Below, piece by piece: positions 22,600 through 33,189 of a stretch of DNA of 64,000 nt. The DNA lies in assembly GCF_040954645.1 (NCBI RefSeq), contig NC_092806.1, positions 25,879,644-25,943,643 of the forward strand. The letters are read 5' to 3'. A model generated the notes under the pieces. The model made no database searches and was not told the DNA's origin. It saw only the letters and a list, made by a program, of their open reading frames with translations. A program made the position numbers and the translations under genes. How positions within the stretch are numbered: the stretch's first letter is position 1; every line of letters begins with the position of its first letter. This stretch comes from Diabrotica undecimpunctata (taxonomy: Eukaryota > Arthropoda > Insecta > Coleoptera > Chrysomelidae).

Positions 22600-23690
22600 A
22601 ATAGAGAAAGTTACAGAATACAACAAGCCATTGATATTAATATTCGTAGACTTTAAGAAAGCGTTTGACTCAGTCCAGCACAGCTCCATGTTAAGAGCTC
22701 TTACAGAGTGCAGTATTGATCATAGGTACACAACTCTTCTTCGGAATATATATAATAGCGCAACATAGCTGCAATTAGAATTTATTATGGCAACACAAAT
22801 ACATTTCCCTTCGAGAGGGGTATTAGGCAAGGAGATACCATCTCTCCTAAGCTATTCACCGCTTTGTTGCAGAGTGCTATGAGAAACAATAATTGGGAGA
22901 ATATTGGAGTCAACATAAATGGAGAATTTCTGAAGAACTTGAGATTTGCAGACGACATAGTCCTTATTGCAGACCGGGTAGATCATGCCTGCCAGCTTCT
23001 TCAAGACCTTCAGAGCTGGTGTACACGAGTTGGACTTAAAATAATTTTTCCAAAACACAATATATGACCAAACTAGTACTGGCGAAAAACATCTTAACTA
23101 ACGGCACGCAAATTAAACAGGTGTATAGCTATAAATATCTGGGCCACGAGATTAAATTAGGAAAAGATAATCAAACAACGGAGCTAAACAGGAGAATAGG
23201 AGTAGCATGGGCGGCTTACGGAAAACTGAGAGAAGTCTTTAGATCAGATATTCCCATGTGCTTGAAAAGGAAGGTCTTTGATCAATGTGTACTCGCAGTT
23301 CTAACGTATGGAGCAGAAACATTGACCCTTACCAGAAAAGTAATCAATAAAATACAAGTGGCACAGAGAGCGAGGTCAATGCTAAATATATCCCTCAGAC
23401 ACAGAGTATCAAATACAATAATTAGGAAAAAAACTGGTGTTACTGACGCAGTTCAAAGGATTACAACATTGAAATCGAACTGGGCGGGGCATGTTGCCAG
23501 ATTAAAAGATAGAAGGGGAACGAAAAAAATTCTGGAATGGAGACCTAGATACGATGCTTATCGTAATCGAGGACGTCCTCCAATAAGGTGGTCAGATGAC
23601 ATCAAGCGCATTCAGCACAACTGGATTCAGGGTGCTTAAGATAGAATGCATTGGAATTATTTACGGAATGCCTATGTCCAGCAGTGAACT
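22600..23690 (+). mobile_element. RTE-like LINE, RT and C-terminal region
   Basis: The plus strand reads IFVDFKKAFDSVQHSSMLRA, IDHRYTTLLRNIY, a stop, then LRFADDIVLIADRVDHACQL (catalytic FADD intact, near 22945) and, one frame over, the 191-codon segment 23064-23639. That segment has YSYKYLGHEIKLGKDNQTTE, VLTYGAETLTLTRK, SNWAGHVARLKDRR, ILEWRPR and GRPPIRWSDDIKRI. The family resembles the LINE at 18600. The endonuclease is missing. Confidence 0.8.
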
Positions 23691-23714
23691 CAAAACGGCT
23701 AATGATGATATCCA

Positions 23715-23960
23715 AATCAACCACGTCATATACACCCTTTAAATCTAGAAACGGATATAGCATAAATTCGTTTTTTAAAAAACAGAGTTGAATATCCGTA
23801 ACTAAATGTATGAGAGCGTCAATGGTAACTCGACCTCGACGAAATCCATACTGTGACTAGGAAAAAACTGAACTAAATTCAATAAAATGCTCTTAATCTA
23901 AATTGTATTAGCCTTTTAAAGGATTTTGTCACTCAATATAATAAAGAAATAGGTCTATAA
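23715..23960 (-). mobile_element. LINE RT fragment (Jockey/R1-like)
   Basis: The minus strand encodes SQYGFRRGRVTIDALIHLVT then LYPFLDLKGVYDVV, an RT fingers/palm segment of a different LINE type from its neighbours. Stops are present on both sides. Confidence 0.55.
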
Positions 23961-24034
23961 CATGATGCAAGTTCTGGGTTTAAGTTAAATTTAAGTAAAT
24001 GGCATATTATAATGTTATAAGGGCATATTATGGC

Positions 24035-24082
24035 GAAACAAGAATATTGTATCGCAATATTGCGATAAAATATTCTTGTTTC
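24035..24082. repeat. 48-bp near-perfect palindrome
   Basis: Starting GAAACAAGAATATTG and centred on ATCGCAATATTGCGAT, both halves are complementary except for one base pair. It abuts a minus-strand LINE fragment. Confidence 0.9.
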
Positions 24083-24084
24083 AA

Positions 24085-24190
24085 TCACCAACTACTAAAG
24101 ATTTGTAAGAAAACGTCTTTGGCCTTTGGCGGCAATTTGTCTAATATCTTATAAGTAAAACCGTATAAATCGGGGGCTGTATTTCTGATT
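24085..24190 (-). mobile_element. LINE RT finger fragment
   Basis: The minus strand reads IRNTAPDLYGFTYKILDKLP and then KAKDVFLQIFSSW, resembling the NSAPGPDGI region at the start of LINE RT domains. Only about 35 residues remain. Confidence 0.5.
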
Positions 24191-24219
24191 TTGACGTGAC
24201 AACGTCTTAAATTAGGTTG

Positions 24220-24560
24220 TGGCTCGGAGTCACTCATGAAAAAGTGTAACGCCCGCTCACGTCTGTTACGATGTGTCACCGAACGAGAGAGAGGCCCGCC
24301 GGACCGGCAAATGCCTTGCGTCTCTCTCCCACTCAAACATGATCGGTCCGCTGCGCGCGCAGCACTAGAGAATTAGGCGCGTTGAATCGGTGCGTGCTTG
24401 TGTCTCTGTCTTTCTCGAGCGTTCTTGGCGTTGGAAAACCGAGAAAGCGTCATAATACAAGTTCACACGTGTGGTTAAAGTATCGTCAGCTGTGTCTGTA
24501 GTGAAAATGTGGAGTGCTTAGATTCGTCATTTACAACAACTACAACAATAAAGGTAAATA
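24220..24560 (+). promoter_or_regulatory. GC/CpG-rich block, possible promoter or 5' leader
   Basis: A sharp compositional change: GCCCGCCGGACCGG and CCGCTGCGCGCGCAGC sit in an otherwise AT-rich region. At 24552 there is a possible splice donor (AAAG/GTAAAT). A possible acceptor (run of T plus AG at about 24930) precedes an unrecognised 51-codon plus-strand reading that ends near 25087. This could be a transposon 5' leader or a host promoter and first exon; direction and function are inferred. Confidence 0.3.
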
Positions 24561-25263
24561 ATTGTACACTAATATTTCATTATCGTAAACTATGATTGAT
24601 TGATTAATTGTTAGATTGACACAAAAGTTGAGAAACTGAGTTTATAGGTTATGTCATACTATTGACAAATGTTGATAGTGTTAAGTAAATTATTAGTTTA
24701 AATCACTCTGCAATCAATCGTAATTCAGTCGATTGAGAAGAAACAGCGTGTATTGCTAGTCAAACATTTTTATTAACTGTGGACGTATTTCTTATTTTCA
24801 TTAAATTCCTTGTTTCTATTGTGCAATTTAATAATATTCATATCAATAAATATTCTACCGAGAAAAAGACGTTGTCACGTAAAATCTTCGCCCGTAAAAC
24901 CGACTTTACAGGCAACCGATTTTTTTTTAGTACAAAGTCTAGTTCTAAAGAAGTAAAAGGTTTTGACATGGAATCTATACTAGTATTAAAACGAAAAATT
25001 TCTTTATTCCTACCAACAACGTTACCAGAGGCAGATGAAAGTGCAAGTTGGTCCAGTATCTGTTTAATGAGATCTTTAGAAAGTTGAGGTTTTTTGTTAT
25101 ACTAATAGTTATTTAGTTATTATAGTTATTATTCACTAACAGTTATTCGGGTGTTAGAAGTAAGAAATTTCAAACATTTAGGATGCTATTAATATATTAC
25201 TGGATACAGGTTGCTAATGTTCATACTAAATTTTAAAAATCTTTGTTTTATACTATGTTAATT

Positions 25264-27981
25264 CTAATCAATAGTAGGTTCTTTAAACTGTAAAATTATA
25301 ATTAAGTATGTTGATAAATTAGACAAAAATGTTGTCAAGACTCCTTGATTAATGTTAAAGAATCCAGCTGCTGTAAATCTTGGCTTTAAACCTTTTGCGG
25401 TATTAGCGATCGATCCAGCAACAGCATCTCCTTTTGCAGCTTCGAGGTATCTGCACAACCCTATGAAATCTTCGGATCTTTTTCCTACTCTATCACAAGA
25501 GAAGATAATAATTGTAGAGAAAATCTGAAATAAAAAAGAATCATGTCATTGATATGTATGTTTTATATGTATGAAGGAGAATTCGATGGTAAGTGTTCCC
25601 TAATTTGCCGCTTAGTTCTCCCAGAAAATTTGTTGTATGAGTGTCTTAACAATACTAATTAAATAATTTAATGTGAAAAAATGCTGTTTGGCAAGTTTTT
25701 GAAAAAACTAGGAGATTTGAAGAACAAAAAAGCCTGGGCAAAGTCTTGGCAAAAAAAAATCGGTAAAGAGATTACCATTAAGCCCAGTATGCCTTTATAG
25801 TTTTACTGTATTTGAATATTTTCTATTAAATGTCATTCGTGTATGACTTTTAAGTCATTATCTTTATTTTGATTCTTTCAAAAGTTTTTCAGGGAAGTTT
25901 GATCATAATCTTCTTCCTGTTTAAATTTGGTAACCTTAGGAGACTTACTTCTTCGGTAATATTCTCGTTTTCTTTAAGTCTTTTACAGTGCTGGTATTGT
26001 TGTTTTAAACAGGGTCGCATAGAAGGATTATTAGCATTAATATGGAGACGCCTTTTTCGATACACTAAGTAGCAGTTATACTATTGGAATCTTTCTATCC
26101 ATCGAGCAACATGTTTTTTGGCTTTTTAGAAAAGGCAGAAATATGTCCTAAAACGGTATACTATACTTCAGGCAAGTCCTTTTAAAACTATCTCCATCAG
26201 ACCTTCAAACATAGCTGAAGTATTACAAAGACCAAATATTAAACCTGGAACCTGTAGGTAAAAAATCTACAATTGTTTTGAAAATGTCCCATTTTTTCGC
26301 CATTAAAACATCTGTTGTTATTTCGAATTTTTTGTTGAATATATTGCAATATGCTTAACATGCGGGATAAAATAGGTTGTAGGATATTTGCGGTAACGAC
26401 TTCTTTATTTTCTCGAAATTTTATTTCCTTTACTTTTGTACGAGCTCTGGAAATAATGCTTTTAATGACTATATACTCTTGGGCTGAGATTAGTGTTCCA
26501 ATAACGTTTTGTAATGTAATCGGAGAGCTTGTTACAATTTCGACATCCTGTAGGTCATCTATGACTTCCTCTATACCAATTTGTTCTAGAAAATCTTTAG
26601 GTGCCTAAGGGTGGGCAAAATGCATAATCTTTCAATATCGGCTTCAATTTCTTGCAGGCTTTTATTACGTTTTTACACAGAACTTGCTGGCCATATCTTG
26701 TCTCTAAAACCTGAACGAAGGAGGTATAACTAGGTATATCCTGGGGAAAAAATTGGAAGATGGTTGCCGCCTGTCCTTGAAGCGATGCTACCAAAGAAGC
26801 TGTCATGTCTTTCTCAGTCCAACCATCCTTTCTAGCTCCAGCTTCAAATTAAAAACGTTAAGTTTCCCATGCTATTTGGCCATCGAATTTGGGTTTAAGT
26901 TCGAAAGATGATAAAGCTGTTTGTTTAGATTCGACTTTCGACAATATTCTAGATATTTTTAATACTTCTTCTTTTTTATCCAGCGACTTTTCTTTATGAA
27001 ATAGATCTCACGAAACTTTCGTAGCAGTATTATCTAAGGTAAATTTAATAAAAAATGTAATATGAAAAGCTTTACCTGCATCAAAATGGAACAAAAATAA
27101 TGAGAATGAAGAAAAAATTAAGATTTCAGAACAGATTCTTAAAATGTAAACATTTAGTGTATACTTACGGACAAAACGATGCTTTCAGACATACATGAAA
27201 TGGACACCAAATAGTCTTGACCGTGCTGGTTATTAACGAAAAAAATCCAATTTAAGTATACTAAGAAACTTAGAAATGTTAAACACATTAGACCTAGGAC
27301 AAACTTTCCTGCAATAATATTAAACGTTTTTACTGCCAGATTTAAGTACGCAATATTGCCTTTAATATCGCATACATACTTCTCCAGAACAAAGTTATTC
27401 TTAGGGTGCTGTTGCGATTTTCGAATAAGGTCTGTAATCAGGTCATATCTCGCTGAAAACATATTACATGTATGCCATATAACTACTGTTACACAGAGTA
27501 TTTTAAAATATGCCCCAATCCATAGCACGTAGACGATTCCCATCTTCATTTTCATATCTCTGTCGGTTTTCCATATCAAAGAACAGTGCACTAATAAAAA
27601 TATGGCGAATAAACGCAGAAGTTTGCAGCAATAAGTTATCGTTCCGACAAACACAGGTTGTCTATTTTGTAATTTGTTAATAGTTTTAAAGAATAATTCC
27701 CAATATCCTTTATCATGTACTGTTCCAAATAAACAGACACCATTAAACCCAAGTAAAGACAGTATGTGAAATCCAAATCCCAGTATTTCCGAAATGCCTA
27801 AGTTGTATTTAACAACCGTGTTATTAAAACCGTATATAAGAGGTATTGATCCAACAACTACAAGTATAATCATGCCAACAGTCAAAACTTTATCCAAAAT
27901 TGGTCGATTTCTAAAAGGAAATACTCCAACGCAGCAGGAGATGTTAAAGATAAAGTTAAGAAAGTATGCGTCACTTTTCAT
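25264..27981 (-). CDS. Gustatory receptor (7tm_7), subfamily B copy 1, complete two-exon gene
   Basis: Exon 1 is 27981-27169 (271 codons) and ends after SESIVLS at a GTAAGT donor. Exon 2 is 25524-25264 (86 codons plus TAG), opened by TTTCAG. Both junctions are phase 0 and the product is 357 aa. The start is the ATG of MKSDAYFL; the open frame continues upstream only through a TTG, and the paralogue at 39773 starts with MRSDIYLF. Conserved features include PFRNRP, VCLFGTVHDKGYWELFF, an aromatic and Cys-rich middle, NMFSARYDLITDLIRKSQ, LNLAVKTFNIIAGKF and PRFTAAGFFNINQG, with the last helix carrying the Gr signature TYLIIILQF. About seven hydrophobic helices are visible. It is a membrane chemoreceptor channel subunit by family; the ligand is unknown. 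No lesions were seen. The 1.64-kb intron holds a Ty3/Gypsy remnant. Confidence 0.92.
25900..27000 (-). mobile_element. Ty3/Gypsy LTR retrotransposon remnant in the Gr intron
   Basis: Minus-strand pieces keep gag-pol order. Gag comes first: LKPKFDGQIAWET, GWTEKDMTASLVASLQGQAA, VLETRYGQQ (26960-26600), then APKDFLEQIGIEEVIDDLQD (26600-26530). RT follows: GLIFGLCNTSAMFEGLMEIV (near 26240-26180). The RNase H end is VARWIERFQ and YRKRRLHINA near 26110-26010. Protease, most of RT and the integrase are deleted, and no LTRs were recognised. The element lies entirely within the intron of Gr B1, in the gene's orientation. Confidence 0.7.
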
Positions 27982-28081
27982 TGTGACAACGTAAATGAAT
28001 AAAAATGTTACTAATGCTAATAAAGTACAGTGTTTGGTAATAACGCAACAACTTGTGCAGCCAGTCACTTGAAACAATAAA

Positions 28082-28350
28082 GCTATTTTTAAAACTTCAT
28101 AATTATCATTTAATCGATGATTCTGTGATGTATAACGCTAATATTTACGCTTGATTAAAAATGTTAATAAAATAAAAGTCTTTTAGTTTATTACTACTGA
28201 TAATTTTATTGCTGAAACACTTTCAGAAATAGGAAATTATGTCTAAGAAGCGTAAATTTTGTGGAAAACGTTGAATATGTTGCATATATGTGAGTCCATT
28301 TCAATTAATGTAAGGAGAAATAAATAAAAAGACTTACAATCAATTTATTC
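28082..28350. other. Upstream region of Gr B1
   Basis: AT-rich DNA between the Gr start and a Penelope-like motif. No promoter element was resolved. Confidence 0.3.
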
Positions 28351-28351
28351 T

Positions 28352-28409
28352 ACCACGGACGACCGGTTTCGCATACTACAATTTACTATGCATCCTCAGG
28401 TCTCCGGTA
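28352..28409 (-). ncRNA. Hammerhead ribozyme motif, Penelope-like type
   Basis: On the minus strand ACCGGAGAC is followed by the core CTGAGGA, a helix II hairpin (GCATA/TATGC with an 11-nt loop), the core GAAA, a very short helix III around ACCGGT, and TC before GTCCGTGGT. The first and last segments pair as helix I with an internal mismatch. This order and the tiny helix III match the hammerheads known from Penelope-like retroelements. Predicted cleavage is after the C of GGTC. No Penelope RT was found nearby. A MULE lies 2 bp away, beyond its target duplication. Confidence 0.6.
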
Positions 28410-28419
28410 CGCTAAACTG

Positions 28420-30543
28420 AATACGGCCGGTTTGCGCTCGACTGTTTTGCGCCCTTACCTGAAATCGACCGGTTTGCGCTTTGCAATTTTCATAATAGAA
28501 ATATTTAACTACTATAGTTTCCTTAATCGGCCGATTTGCGCTCTCTTGCAATATAATTTTAATCTCATTCTACAATAATAGTCTGGTGAACCTGCAATGA
28601 ACAAACTAACATGTCAAATAAACAGAAACATATTTTTCCTTTAGATTTGAAAAAAAAATTATTAAATTTTTCTAATACTGTCGAACAACAGAGTGTTCTT
28701 TAATCTGTAACACCTCTGTTTATAATCCTTCTACCTGGAAGTTAATTGTTTAGATATAATTAGTAACGAGAATTCCCAAAATGAGAGATCGCTGGAACTA
28801 ACTTTCCTTTCAACCTGATAATGCGAACTGGTAACTACTTAAGTCATTAACAAAGGGTGTGGTAACAGAAAAATTGCCTGAAAATTCTATGTGATAATGA
28901 CCATATTGATGGTCAATCATTTCTATTGCATTCTTTGAGATAGTAGGATCAAGAATTATTGTGAATCAGTGTGAGTTAGTGTGAGTTAGTGTTTTAAAAA
29001 TGGATGTGCAAATTATTAAAACTTCGAAGGGAAAACCATGTGCATTGTATAAAGGGTACAGTTTTCGTATGAAAAAAAAACAAATAAAGACGGTTCGGTT
29101 TTTTGGAGTTGTTTGAAAGAGAAAACTGAAAAATGTCGAGGCCACATAATTATGGATAATAACACAATAATTAAGGAAGCCGAACATCTGTGTAAGCCGA
29201 GTGTTGCAGCGACAGAAGAAATTATTACAATGAGCGACAAAACGAAATTTTTATTTATCGACAAGACCACTTCCTTTGGGATACAGAATCTTGGTGTTTG
29301 CCAGCAACAAAGCTAGGGAGATTTTGGTTAACAGTAAGGACACTGTATTTATGCATGGAACATTCAAAAGCTGCAGTAAGCAATTTAGTCAAATATATAC
29401 CGTTCATATCGATATTGGTAGTACGTCAGAGGAGACAAATACAATTCCATTAATATTTGCGTTACTTCCTAACAAAACCAAAGAGACATACGATATGGAT
29501 TTTCATCAATGAAAGAGAAACTACCAAATTGGAAACCATCTCTTATAAAACTGGATTATGAACAGTGATTGGTGCCTTAGAAAATTATTTTCCCGAAGCC
29601 AAAATTTCTGGTTGTAATTTTTATTTCAATCAATGTATATGGAAAAATGTTCAAAATATTAGACTTGTTTCTGAATACACTGACAACGAAGAGATACGTT
29701 TGCACATAAGAATGTGTGCTGCGTTAGCGTATCTACCCATAGAAGATATCGATGATGGCTGGTTATGCATTCAAGAAACCTCTTCTATTTCTGAAAAAAT
29801 GGAACAGTTTTATGCTGCTTTGTCAAACAATGGTTAAAAAATACTCACATTACCAAGGAAATGTGGAATTGTCATGATCAAAGACATCGCAGTAATAACG
29901 TTTTAGAAGGTTGGAATCATCGTCTGAATACATTAATAAGACCACATCCCAATGTATTCCAATTAGTGAAGTGCCTGGTTAAAGAAGCAGAATATTGTGA
30001 TCACCTTTATGATTGATTTACTTTCAATCTAGAAGGAAAGCGGCGCAAGAAAACATATATTAATCTTGATGAAAGAATATCCAAAACTTTACAGAAATAT
30101 AAAGATACAATAGACAATTTTTTATTCCCAAGAATTTTTTGTATTTTACGGAAAAAAAAACGAAAAAAAAAACAAAAAAAAAAACAAAAAAAAAATTAAC
30201 AAATTAAAAAATAATAAAAAAATAAAAAAAACATCATCTAAACACGCCAATGTTTATATTATGTATAAACTATGACAGTCCTAAGCCTAAATGAAAGTGT
30301 GAAGGGAAGATGGTTTATTTTTATTTTTTTACAGTTTTATGATTTTTTAAAACTAATTTTACTAGCCTAACCGTTACCTGATCGTTATGGTAGAATAAAA
30401 TTAAACGTCGATTACAAGAGAGCGCAAAACGGTCGATATAAGAAAATAATTAGCTATACATCTCCATTAAGTAAGTGTTAGAGCGCAAAACGGCCGATTT
30501 CAGGTAAGGGCGCAAAACGGTAGAGCGCATATCGGCCGACACC
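28420..30543 (+). mobile_element. MULE (Mutator-like) DNA transposon with FLYWCH domain, 9-bp target duplication
   Basis: The 2,124-bp element is flanked by exact CGCTAAACT copies (28411-28419 and 30544-30552). Its terminal inverted repeats of about 60 bp contain GCGCCCTTACCTGAAATCG in both arms and several GACCGGTTTGCGC-type boxes. Plus-strand frames from ATG 29000 encode a FLYWCH zinc finger (KGKPCALYKGYSFRMK, CRGHIIM, EHLC), then MULE transposase segments: RILVFASNKAREIL, FMHGTFKSCSKQFSQIYTVH, IPLIFALLPNKTKETY, a LDYE motif, NYFPEAKISGCNFYFNQ and RLHIRMCAALAYLP, then MWNCHDQRHRSNNVLEGWNH. The frame is broken near 29095, 29315, 29555 and 29835. The catalytic DGTF is HGTF and the expected C-x2-H is C-x2-Y, so this copy cannot encode an active enzyme. 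Confidence 0.85.
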
Positions 30544-30741
30544 CGCTAAACTAAATGCTTGTTAATACAAGTCACTAATATGAGGGTGCTGCTTGGTACA
30601 AATTATACAGTGTGTTTATAAAGTGTGGAAACGGTCTATTATCTCATGACTTAATTATTTTCAGAGTTAAAGCTTTGACAGGTCGATTTTTATATTTGTT
30701 TTTTAACCTTGTTGGAAGTTAAATTTTTAAGTTTATATTTT

Positions 30742-31609
30742 GAAGTTATACTTCTACACGCGCGTTCGACGTTGGAAATTTGTACGGGAGTGAATAGGCA
30801 AAAACAATACATAATATGTAAGATATAGGTAAGAGAGAGACAGAAGATATATTTTCTCCTTCCTTCTCTCTCGAGAACAAAAATGTTCCTTTAATGTAAA
30901 TATATTTAATATTTATTAATAATATTATTATTTTTCCATTCTGTTCAGATTTGTTTTGAGCCTCGTTAGGCATACTAAATTATAAATTAAAACTTGTAAA
31001 TATTTCAATAAAGTTCAAATGTGTACTTGAACAACACAACAAACAACAATAAATTTTGTATCTGTCAATGTCAGACAAATGACAGTTGTATCACGAAACA
31101 ATATTTTTATTTTATTAATATTATTATCATGGTAAATTAAACATATGCGTAAGTAAGTTATGTAGGTATATTGTCATTTTTAAAAACTTATGAATATTGT
31201 ATTTTAATTTGTATTGTATTATTATATTGAATTAAGTTGTAGTGTATTGTATTGTATTTTTATATTAATAACAAAATAAACAATGAATTTTACTGCACAT
31301 TAGTAAAATTTTTTTTTGCATTCAACTCCTTTCATACATATGAAAATAAAAATATACATTTTCATCAAAATATTGATTTAATTCTTCTTTTACTATACTC
31401 CTATTACAGGTCAAATGTTGTTTATATACAGCAAACGATGCACCATATACCTACATACCTAATTCTGTTTCTCTTTCTGCTCTCTCTTACCTATAGCATT
31501 ACATATGTAATGTGATTTAATGATTGTGCAGATTGACTCCCATATAAATTGGCGAACGCATGTATAGAAGTATAACTTCTACCGGCAGTCCCACTGGACT
31601 ACCACACCC
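30742..31609. repeat. Non-autonomous TIR element, copy 2 (with tail)
   Basis: Same family as 5541-6226: starts GAAGTTATACTTCTACACGC and ends with the inverted arm at 31579 plus the CCGGCAGTCCCACTGG tail. It is about 190 bp longer than copy 1, with extra AT-rich DNA after position 30900. Confidence 0.7.
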
Positions 31610-31619
31610 GTTTTTTTTT

Positions 31620-33185
31620 CTGAGTACAACCGTACCAAACTCATTACATTCAAACTTCAGTATACAGTTTGTAAAGAAAACCAGTGCTCATATTTCTTAA
31701 AATCTAATTCAAAATTTGTTTTACAAAGAAATTTAATAAAGAAGTCATTTCATATTGAAGACAAACAAATAACATAATTACAACAAATACTCGAATGGAG
31801 TGGCTTATTGTTGTACTATACAGAAGGTAGATTATTTATCTATTAAAGATAACCAATTCCATTCAAATGGCTTTTTAATGGGCTGTATATTAACAATACA
31901 TTAAAATAAAGTGGTAACGACTGCAGTAAGTATATTGCCAAAAATCAACTAGGCTGTGAAGACATGTCAAATTCCTTAGCAACCAGACAGTAAGTTCGTA
32001 GTTACCATTCAATATGTCAAAATTAAATTGATTTGATGTATTACATAAATTTAGAAGTCTGCACTAGTATCTTTTTGAGAAATATTACCTTTATAGAAAT
32101 TATTTGAAGTTACGATGGTGCTGTCAGAAAAACAACGAATAGAAGTTTTGATGATCTTAGGTTATGGCGATCGTAAAAGAAGTTTGAAGTATTTTCATCT
32201 TTAATGAAAAATATCCTGATCGACTACCCATAAGTTAACCGACGGTAAGCAAAATATTATACTTAACTTACTTAACGGTATTGGCAATGTTAGAGATAAG
32301 CTCAAGAGTGGCAGACCCATTTGTTTCCGACGACAATCACTAAAATGTATTACTTGAAATTTAAAAAAATCCTAATTTTTTAATTACAACTTTATCAACT
32401 AACAATGAGATCTGTCGTGGTGCTGTTCATACAATTCTAAAAAAGGCCAAATTGCATCCATATAGTATTAAACTTATACATGAACTCAATGAAGACGACT
32501 TTGATAGACGCATGAAGTATTGCGAAATTATACAAAAATTGTGTAGTCGAAATAATGAATGTAAATATAATAGTTATAATTGAATATAACTATTTGAATA
32601 ATAGTTAGGAATACTATTGTAGGACAGTATTTTTTTGACGGTACTGTGACGAATGAAAGGTATTTAGAGATGTTGCAAACCTGCAGACCATTTGATTTCA
32701 TCAGGATGGAGCAAGTCCACATTATGCTGTAGTGGTTAGAAATTTTCTAAATGCAACTTTTCCCAATCGCAGGATTGAACGACGCGGCCACCTTAAATGG
32801 CCTGCTAGGTCACCAGATTTGAACCCCATGGACTTTTCTATTTGGGGTTATTTGAAAAGTAAGGTATATGTAAACCAACCTACCAATTTGGTAGACCTCA
32901 AACAAATAATTCTCACTGAAGCTCAACAAATTACATCAGTGATGTTGTCAAACATAACTCAAGAATTCATTGGACGTCTTGGATACTGCCAATTAAACCA
33001 AGGAACTCAATTTGAGCATTTGTTATAATTATGTTATTTGTTTATCTTGAATATGAAATGACTTCTTTAATAATTTTCTTTGTAAATAAATTTTAAATTA
33101 AATTTTAAGAAATACGAGTACTGGTTTCCTATACACTCTGTATACTGAAGTTTGGATGTCATGAGTTTAGTACAGTTCTACTCAG
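31620..33185 (+). mobile_element. Mariner-superfamily transposon with about 190-bp inverted ends
   Basis: Inverted arms at about 31620-31806 and 33000-33185 share CTTCAGTATACAG, AAGAAGTCATTTCATATT and AACAAATAACATAATTA. Between them the plus strand encodes an N-terminal helix-turn-helix start at 32114 (MVLSEKQRIEVLMILGYGDR). A large deletion removes the region of the first catalytic Asp (near 32560). Then come YFFDGTVTNERYLEMLQT, HQDGASPHYAV and WPARSPDLNPMDFSIWGYLK, ending GTQFEHLL with a stop at 33028. The second and third Asp are separated by 36 residues. Nonfunctional. Confidence 0.75.
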
Positions 33186-33189
33186 AAAA

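Noticed and set aside
27982..28077. N-terminal extension of Gr B1 (and 39774-39866 of Gr B2)
   Set aside because: No ATG; the extension opens with TTG, and the paralogues align from the internal ATG.
30146..30215. Poly-A-rich run as a retroposon tail
   Set aside because: It lies inside the MULE between its coding part and right end, so it is part of the element or a later slippage, not a separate insertion.
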